Shown here: positions 33,471-39,118 of the stretch, in pieces | Layout: each line of letters starts with the position of its first letter | Numbering within the stretch: the first letter of the stretch is position 1 | Made by a program: the position numbers and the translations under genes | Notes under the pieces: model-generated | Told to the model about the DNA's origin: nothing | Database searches by the model: none | The model's input: only the letters and a program-made list of their open reading frames with translations | DNA from: JBARRS01 sp049644345 | GTDB lineage: Bacteria > Actinomycetota > Thermoleophilia > Gaiellales > Gaiellaceae | Length of the DNA: 41,137 bases | NCBI GenBank assembly: GCA_049644345.1 | Contig: JBARRS010000189.1 | Location: 1 to 41,137, forward strand | Direction: 5' to 3'

Positions 33471-34383
33471 GCGGGCCGCCGCCAGCGACGGCGGGCGGCG
33501 CCCGGTCGTGACCGACGAGGAGTTCTTCGCCGACGAGAAGTTCGTCCTCGACGGCATGCGGCCCGCGACGATCGAGGGTTGGTCGACGCGCATCCACGAC
33601 GAGGGCCAGGGTGACCCGATCGTCTTCGTTCCGATCCTCGGCGGCCTCGAGGTGGTGTACGCGAAGCAGCTCCGCGAGCTGGCAAAGACCAACCGCGTAA
33701 TCCTTCACGAGCGGACGGAGAGCCTCGACCGTCGCGTCCCCGTTGGGCCGCGCGTCGACGAGATCCGCAAAGTCCTCGACCATCTGGAGATCGAGCGCGC
33801 ACACCTCGTGGGCCTGGGCGAGGCCGGCATCACCACTTATAACTTCGGCCGCGAGCATCCCGACCGCGTGCGCTCGCTAACAGTGATCTGCTGCGGCCCC
33901 CTCTACCGGGTGAAGCCGTACTGGCTGACGAAGCGCATCGTCGAACCGGCGATCGACCGGCTGCCGGTCGAGTACCTGCTTCCGGATTCACTGATCCTGA
34001 ACTTCGTCATCAAGACGACCTCGGGCAACGGGCCGCTGCCCCCGCACCTGATCGCCCACATGGTGGAACGCGTCCCGAAGCAGATGCGCGTCCATAAGTT
34101 CTCGGTGGCGCCGATCGAGAACCGCCACAACATGTACTCGTGGGCGCACACGCTACGGATGCCGGTCCTCCTCATAAACCGCGACGACGACAAAGTCGCG
34201 GCGGTCGAGGACATGGCCGAGCTCGCCAAGCTGCTGCCGCAGTGCTACGGGTACGAGATCCTGCACGACGGCGGCCGCTTCGTCACATACACGTGGGCGG
34301 ACCGCGTCAACGAGCTTCTCCGGGACTTCTACGCGAAGGTCAACGCAGGAGTTTCGCCCCCGGCCGCCGTCCGCAGCCGGTGA
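33460..34383 (+). CDS. alpha/beta-hydrolase-fold protein with Gly at the nucleophile position (copy 1)
   Basis: A 307-residue protein with alpha/beta-hydrolase layout: 'DPIVFVPILGG' (strand 3 / oxyanion region), 'ERAHLVGLGEAGITTYNFGREHPDRVRSLTVIC' (nucleophile elbow and following helix), and a late 'MPVLLINRDDDKVAAVEDMAEL' (usual Asp region). The elbow reads G-L-G-E-A-G; in active members the third position (here G120) is Ser, Asp or Cys. The usual catalytic His region reads 'HDGGRFVTYTW', with Arg where His is expected. So the canonical triad seems lost. A lid-like insertion lies between (about 155-225). ATG 33460 overlaps the previous gene by 11 bp. It is a paralogue of the next gene. A binding, cyclase-like or pseudoenzyme role is inferred. 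Confidence 0.85.
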   Translation: MSTERAAASDGGRRPVVTDEEFFADEKFVLDGMRPATIEGWSTRIHDEGQGDPIVFVPILGGLEVVYAKQLRELAKTNRVILHERTESLDRRVPVGPRVDEIRKVLDHLEIERAHLVGLGEAGITTYNFGREHPDRVRSLTVICCGPLYRVKPYWLTKRIVEPAIDRLPVEYLLPDSLILNFVIKTTSGNGPLPPHLIAHMVERVPKQMRVHKFSVAPIENRHNMYSWAHTLRMPVLLINRDDDKVAAVEDMAELAKLLPQCYGYEILHDGGRFVTYTWADRVNELLRDFYAKVNAGVSPPAAVRSR

Positions 34384-35312
34384 GCGGCTCGCGCGGCGGG
34401 GCGGCGCGCGACCGTGCGAGTGACGGCCCGCTCGTCTCGGACGAGCAGCTCGACGCCGACCTCGAGTACATCGAGAGCAGCCTGCGCCACACGCGTGTCG
34501 ACGGCTGGGAAACGGAGCTATTCGACCAAGGCGACGGCGAGCCGATCGTGTTCGTCCCGATCCTTGCGCACGTCGAGGTGATCTACGCGCGGCAGCTCCG
34601 CGACTTCTCCCGCGATCGCCGGGCGATCACGTACCGGCGCCCCGAGGCGACGTACGCGCCGTCGACGATCGCCGACCGAGTGCGCGAGGTCGGGGAGCTG
34701 CTCGACCATCTCGGCATTCCGGCAGCACACATCGTCGGTCGCGGCGAAGGAGCGATCGTCGCCGCCGAGTTCGCCTCCACGCACCCCAACCGCTGCCGCT
34801 CGCTCGTGATGATCGGCCTCGGCCTCCAGCACAAAGTGCCACCGACCCGGGTCACGCGCGCGCTCAACTGGGCGCTGCTCCATTTGCCGATCGACGGCCG
34901 GCTGCTGACGGACGAGAGCTGGCGGAAGAAGGTCGTCAAGTATCTCTCCGGGAAGGACCAGCGCCTCACGTACGACCAGTTGATGGGCGTCTACGCGCGG
35001 ATCCCCGACTTCATCCGGGTCTGCAAGTACTCAGTCACGCCGCTCGTCCACTACTACGATTTCCGCCCGAAGGCGTCGCGGCTCGGGACGCCGACCCTGC
35101 TCGTCACGACGGATGAGGATCCGCGGGCGACGCGCGCAGACCTCGAGCAGCTCGCAGCCGCACTGCCCGACTGCCGCGGGGTCCACGTCGTCCCCCAAGG
35201 CGGGCGCTTCGTCAATTACATACAGGGCAACGAGGTGAACCGGCTCGTTCGCGAGTTCTACGGGACGCTCCAAGGCGAGCGGCCGAACGCACTCGCCGAG
35301 GCAGACTCGTGA
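34380..35312 (+). CDS. alpha/beta-hydrolase-fold protein with Gly at the nucleophile position (copy 2)
   Basis: A 310-residue paralogue of the preceding protein. The shared pattern includes 'DGWETELFDQGDGEPIVFVPIL', 'VEVIYARQLRDFSRDRRAITYRRPE', 'AAHIVGRGEGAIVAAEFASTHPNRCRSLVMIG' and C-terminal 'VVPQGGRFVNYIQGNEVNRLVREFY'. The elbow reads G-R-G-E-G-A, again with Gly (G122) in the nucleophile slot followed by Glu, and again 'GGRFV' where the catalytic His region should be. The same loss in both copies points to a shared ancestral change before duplication, and so to a retained non-hydrolytic job, perhaps as a heterodimer. The GTG start (34380) overlaps the previous stop (GTGA), and its own stop overlaps the monooxygenase start. 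The N-terminus is about 30 residues longer than a minimal fold. Confidence 0.85.
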   Translation: MSGSRGGAARDRASDGPLVSDEQLDADLEYIESSLRHTRVDGWETELFDQGDGEPIVFVPILAHVEVIYARQLRDFSRDRRAITYRRPEATYAPSTIADRVREVGELLDHLGIPAAHIVGRGEGAIVAAEFASTHPNRCRSLVMIGLGLQHKVPPTRVTRALNWALLHLPIDGRLLTDESWRKKVVKYLSGKDQRLTYDQLMGVYARIPDFIRVCKYSVTPLVHYYDFRPKASRLGTPTLLVTTDEDPRATRADLEQLAAALPDCRGVHVVPQGGRFVNYIQGNEVNRLVREFYGTLQGERPNALAEADS

Positions 35313-36451
35313 CGAAGGCCCTCATCATCGGGGGCGGAATCGGGGGGCTGACCGCCGGCGTTGCGCTGCTGCAGGCGGGGATCGACGCCGTCGTCTTCGA
35401 GCGGACGCCCGAGTACCGCGAGCTTGGGACCGGACTGCACATCGCGATCAACGCCATGCGCGGCCTGCGCGTGCTCGGGCTCGCGGACGAGGTCGTCAGA
35501 CGCGCCGGGACGCCCGTCGAGCGCATGCAGTTCCTGAATCGGCGCGGGCGGACGCTGACGGAGTGGCCGGCGGCGGACCTGACCAGACGGTTCGGCGTGC
35601 CCGCGGTCGGAGTCACGCGGCCCACGCTGCACGCTGTGCTCGTCGAAGCGATCGGCAGCGCGCTCCGGATGGGAACTGAGTGCAAGGGGTTCCGGCAGGA
35701 CGGCGACGGCGTCACGCTCACGCTCGCCGACGGCACCGAGGAGCGCGGCGACTTCCTCGTCGGCGCGGACGGGATCTGGTCGAAGACCCGCATTGCGATG
35801 CTTGGGGACAGTGAGCCGCGGTACGCCGGCTACACGACCTCGCGCGCGATCATCGACTTCGACAGCGAGCTCGCGCCGCCCGGGCTCTTCCGCCAGTACT
35901 GGGGGCAGGGGGCGGTCTTCATCTTTTACCGCGTCGCGGACGGGCGGCTCTACTGGGTCGCCGCGACGCGGGCGGAGGCCGGTCGAAACGGCGACGCCGC
36001 CCTGGGCAAGGCGGCGCTCGTAGAGCGGTATCGCGACTTCTCCGAGCCCGTGCCGCGGATCATCGACGAGACGCCCGAGGGGCTGATCGTCGGCGTTGAC
36101 GCGAAGGACCGCCCACCGGCCGAGCACTGGGGCGAGGGCCGCGTCACGCTGCTCGGCGACGCTGCCCACCCGATGTCGCCGACCCAGGGCCAGGGCGCCT
36201 GCCAGGCGATCGAGGACGCGGTCGTCCTCGGCAAGAGCCTGCGCGAGCACGAAGACGTCCTCCTGGCACTGCCTGCGTATGAGGAGCGGCGGATCCCGCG
36301 AACGTCGAAATTCGTGCGCCAGTCTCGGACGATCGGATCCGTTGGCCGGTGGCAGAACCCGATCGCGTGTGCGCTCCGTGACCAGCTGCTCCGGACCGGC
36401 GGCAAGCGCGCGTTCGCGCGCGCGGCGAAGGAGATGGCGTACGAGTTCTAG
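35309..36451 (+). CDS. FAD-dependent monooxygenase (PHBH/UbiH fold)
   Basis: A 380-residue group A flavin monooxygenase. GGGIGG (8-13) binds the ADP part of FAD. 'LVGADGIWSKTRIAMLG' is the DG motif (FAD and NAD(P)H). 'VTLLGDAAHPMSPTQGQGACQAIEDAVVLGK' is the GD motif contacting FAD ribityl. Length, absence of a C-terminal thioredoxin-like domain and sequence style resemble 3-hydroxybenzoate/salicylate- or polyketide-hydroxylating enzymes. It would insert one oxygen atom into an aromatic ring or activated carbon. It is the last gene of the overlapping block before a 133-bp gap, and its position between hydrolase-fold proteins and ketosynthases supports a tailoring role (inference). Confidence 0.92.
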   Translation: MTKALIIGGGIGGLTAGVALLQAGIDAVVFERTPEYRELGTGLHIAINAMRGLRVLGLADEVVRRAGTPVERMQFLNRRGRTLTEWPAADLTRRFGVPAVGVTRPTLHAVLVEAIGSALRMGTECKGFRQDGDGVTLTLADGTEERGDFLVGADGIWSKTRIAMLGDSEPRYAGYTTSRAIIDFDSELAPPGLFRQYWGQGAVFIFYRVADGRLYWVAATRAEAGRNGDAALGKAALVERYRDFSEPVPRIIDETPEGLIVGVDAKDRPPAEHWGEGRVTLLGDAAHPMSPTQGQGACQAIEDAVVLGKSLREHEDVLLALPAYEERRIPRTSKFVRQSRTIGSVGRWQNPIACALRDQLLRTGGKRAFARAAKEMAYEF

Positions 36452-36510
36452 GCGCCCCGGACAGAGCGATGGCGAGACGGTTCTGTGCCCGCCGCGCCGC
36501 TGCAGAGCGC

Positions 36511-36580
36511 TTGAACCGTGGGCGTGAGTCGGCGATTCTTGTCACGTCAGACGAAAGCGGGCTTGTGACCGGGAAGGAGG
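36511..36580 (+). promoter_or_regulatory. possible internal promoter and strong ribosome site before the ketosynthase pair
   Basis: TTGAAC (36511-36516), a 17-bp spacer and GATTCT (36534-36539) form a weak -35/-10 pair inside the only gap over 100 bp in this operon. A perfect AAGGAGG (36574-36580) precedes the GTG at 36585 by 4 nt. The ribosome site is clear; the promoter is tentative. Confidence 0.35.
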
Positions 36581-36584
36581 CCTC

Positions 36585-37853
36585 GTGCGCCGTGTCGTGA
36601 TTACCGGGCTAGGCGTGATCGCACCGAACGGGATCGGGAAGGACGCTTTCTGGGAAGCGACGCTCAACGGCATCTCCGGCGCCGAGAAGATCACGAAGTT
36701 CGACGTGAGTCAGATGACCTCGCAGATCGCGTGCGAGGTGAAGGGGTTCGACCCGCGCTCGTTCGGCCTGGACGACTACCAATCGACGACGCTCGACCGC
36801 CACGTCCAGTTTGCGCTCGCAGCGGCGACCGAGGCGGTCGAAGACTCCGGGCTCGACGTCGAGTCGATCGATAGAGAACGTGCCGGCGCTTTCGTAGGGT
36901 CGACGAACTCCGCACCCGAAACGTACGAGGGCGCCTGGGAAAAGCTCACGAACAAGGGCAAGGAGAGCCTGATCGGCAAGGAGGGGCTGCTGCCCGCCGA
37001 CTTCTACTTCGGCCTCCTCTCGAACGCGGCCCCTTCGAGCATCGCGATCCACTACGGCTTCAAGGGCCCGGCCATCCTCATCTCCGACGCATGCTCGTCG
37101 GGGGTCAACGCGATCGAGCAGGCTCGCCACGCGATCTTCGAGGGTTTCTGCGATGTGGCGATCGCCGGCGGCACGGACGCCTCGGTCACGCCGATGGGCC
37201 TCGACTGCTACTGCGTGCTCGGGGCGGTTAGCAAGCGGAACGACGACCCGAAGGGCGCAAGTCGACCTTTCGACCGCGACCGTGACGGCTTCGTGCTCGG
37301 CGAGGGCTCGGCGATGGTCGTGGTCGAAGAGCTCGAGCACGCGCAGCGACGGGGGGCGCACATCTACGCGGAGATCCTCGGCGTTGCCACGAACACGAAT
37401 GCGTACCACATGACGGCCCTGCCCGCGCACGGCGCGCCGCTCGCGGACGTGATGACGAAGGCGATGAAACGAGCGGGGCTCGAGCCGAAGGACGTCGACT
37501 ACATGAACGCACACGGGACATCGACGCCGGTGAACGACCGGCACGAGACCGGGGCGTCGAAGCTCGCCTTCGGCGAGAGGGCGGCGACGATCCCGATCAG
37601 CTCGACGAAGTGCGTGATTGGTCACACGCAGGGAGCCGCGAGCGCGCACCAGATGATCGTCCTCTGCATGACGCTCGACGGCCAGGTGATCCACCCGACG
37701 ATCAACTACGAGAACCCGGACCCGGACTGCGACCTCGACTATGTGCCGAACGAGGCTCGCGAGGCCAACGTCGACGTCGCGATGGCGAATGCGTGCGGCT
37801 TCGGCGGCATCAATTCGTCGATTCTCGTCGGGCGATGGGGTCGCTCCGAATGA
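36585..37853 (+). CDS. beta-ketoacyl synthase, catalytically complete (FabF/KS-alpha type)
   Basis: A 422-residue condensing enzyme. Full C-H-H triad: C170 in 'SDACSSGVNAIEQA', H310 in 'NAHGTSTPVND', H347 in 'STKCVIGHTQGAA', with K342 also kept. The N-terminus 'RRVVITGLGVIAPNGIG' and C-terminus 'ANACGFGGINSSILVGRW' are KAS-II-like. It would extend an acyl-ACP with malonyl-ACP by decarboxylative Claisen condensation. The next gene, of equal length, encodes a dead homologue, giving a KS-alpha/KS-beta (CLF) arrangement as in type II polyketide, aryl polyene and similar systems. It could instead be a housekeeping FabF, but pairing, overlap and neighbours argue against that. The ACP is not in the window. 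Confidence 0.93.
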   Translation: MRRVVITGLGVIAPNGIGKDAFWEATLNGISGAEKITKFDVSQMTSQIACEVKGFDPRSFGLDDYQSTTLDRHVQFALAAATEAVEDSGLDVESIDRERAGAFVGSTNSAPETYEGAWEKLTNKGKESLIGKEGLLPADFYFGLLSNAAPSSIAIHYGFKGPAILISDACSSGVNAIEQARHAIFEGFCDVAIAGGTDASVTPMGLDCYCVLGAVSKRNDDPKGASRPFDRDRDGFVLGEGSAMVVVEELEHAQRRGAHIYAEILGVATNTNAYHMTALPAHGAPLADVMTKAMKRAGLEPKDVDYMNAHGTSTPVNDRHETGASKLAFGERAATIPISSTKCVIGHTQGAASAHQMIVLCMTLDGQVIHPTINYENPDPDCDLDYVPNEAREANVDVAMANACGFGGINSSILVGRWGRSE

Positions 37854-39118
37854 GCGCGCCTTCAACGGAGGCGCGGCGCCGCGTCGGGATTACGGGCATC
37901 GGGCTCGTCACCTCGCTCGGCGTCGGCAAACAGGAGAATTGGAACAAGGTTCGCGCCGGCGAGTCCGGATTGGGTAGGCCCTCCGACGCCCACGACCCGA
38001 ACCTGCCCGTGCGTGTAGTCGGCGAAGTCGACTTCGAGCCAACGGACTTCATCACGAAGAAGCTCGTCGTTCGCTCCGACCTGAACACGCACTTCGCGTT
38101 CGCGGCGTGCATCGAGGCGCTCGCCGACGCGGGGATCGACCCCGAGCAGGAGGACAAGACGCAGGTCGGGCTCGTCTTCGCCTCGAACTACGGCGGCCTC
38201 TCCTACTATCTCGACAACCTCGCCCGCCTGCACCAGCGGGGGCCCTCATTCGTCAGCGCGTACATGGCCACTGCCTGGATTCCCTCGGCGCCGGTTGGCC
38301 AGCTGTCGATCTTCTACGGCTTCACCGGGTACAGCAAGACGCTGATCAACGACTCGGCAGGCGGGCTCGACGCGGTCGGCGCGGCGTACGCAGCCGTTCG
38401 CCGCGGGGATTCGGACGTGATCATCGCCGGAGGGTTCGAGGCCGCGCTCGCCGACGCCGCCGTAGTCTGCCTCGCCACCTTCGACGAGATCTGCAAGGAC
38501 GCTCCGGATCCGGCCGCGGCCTACCGGCCGTTCGACTCCGAGCGCTACGGCCTCGTGATCGCTGAGGGAGGCGCGATCGTGATCCTGGAGGAGCTCGAGC
38601 GCGCCCGGGCGCGCGGCGCGCCGGTTTACGCCGAGCTGACCGGGTTCGCCCAGACGTCGGATGCCGTCGACCTGAAGCGGTTCGCGCCGGACGGCGAGCA
38701 GTACGCCCGGGCGATGCGCCTGGCGCTCGAGCAGAGCGGCGTCACCGGAGATCAGGTCGACTACGTCAGCGCCGACGGCCGCGCCACGCCCGACGGGGAC
38801 CGGTCGGAGGCAAAGGCGATCCATCGCTCCCTGAACGAGCACGGAGCTGCCGTCCCGGTGAGCGCGCCCAAAGCGATGACCGGGAACACGCTCGCTGGCG
38901 CAGGCGCGATCGACACCGCGTTCACGGCGCTCGCGATCCGCGAGGGAATGATCCCGCCCACGATCAACATCGACGAGCAGGACCCGGAGCTCGGCCTCCG
39001 CATTGTCGCGAACGAGGCAGAGGAGGCACAAATCCACACCGCCCTTGTGCTTGCCCGCGGCACAGGCGGCGTCAACTCCGCGCTGGTGCTCAGCAGGCCC
39101 GACGGAGCGGGTTCGTGA
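37850..39118 (+). CDS. ketosynthase homologue without catalytic residues (chain-length-factor-like)
   Basis: A 422-residue paralogue of the preceding KS. Aligned by eye, all three catalytic positions are altered: Cys becomes S169 ('INDSAGGLDAVG'), the first His becomes D309 ('SADGRATPDGD'), and the second His becomes N346 ('KAMTGNTLAGA'); K341 is kept. Classical chain-length factors replace Cys with Gln, so Ser is a different solution. Overall fold motifs remain ('RVGITGIGLVTSLGVG', 'YRPFDSERYGLVIAEGGAIVILEELERA', 'GTGGVNSALVLSR'). Start ATG 37850 overlaps the KS stop (ATGA), which favours 1:1 production. By analogy it would form a heterodimer with the KS and set the chain length or substrate pocket (inference). 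Confidence 0.9.
   Translation: MSAPSTEARRRVGITGIGLVTSLGVGKQENWNKVRAGESGLGRPSDAHDPNLPVRVVGEVDFEPTDFITKKLVVRSDLNTHFAFAACIEALADAGIDPEQEDKTQVGLVFASNYGGLSYYLDNLARLHQRGPSFVSAYMATAWIPSAPVGQLSIFYGFTGYSKTLINDSAGGLDAVGAAYAAVRRGDSDVIIAGGFEAALADAAVVCLATFDEICKDAPDPAAAYRPFDSERYGLVIAEGGAIVILEELERARARGAPVYAELTGFAQTSDAVDLKRFAPDGEQYARAMRLALEQSGVTGDQVDYVSADGRATPDGDRSEAKAIHRSLNEHGAAVPVSAPKAMTGNTLAGAGAIDTAFTALAIREGMIPPTINIDEQDPELGLRIVANEAEEAQIHTALVLARGTGGVNSALVLSRPDGAGS

Noticed and set aside
36609..37865. 418-codon open frame on the minus strand
   Set aside because: Antisense to the ketosynthase gene with full catalytic triad. Composition (Arg/Val/Asp/His) is typical of shadows.
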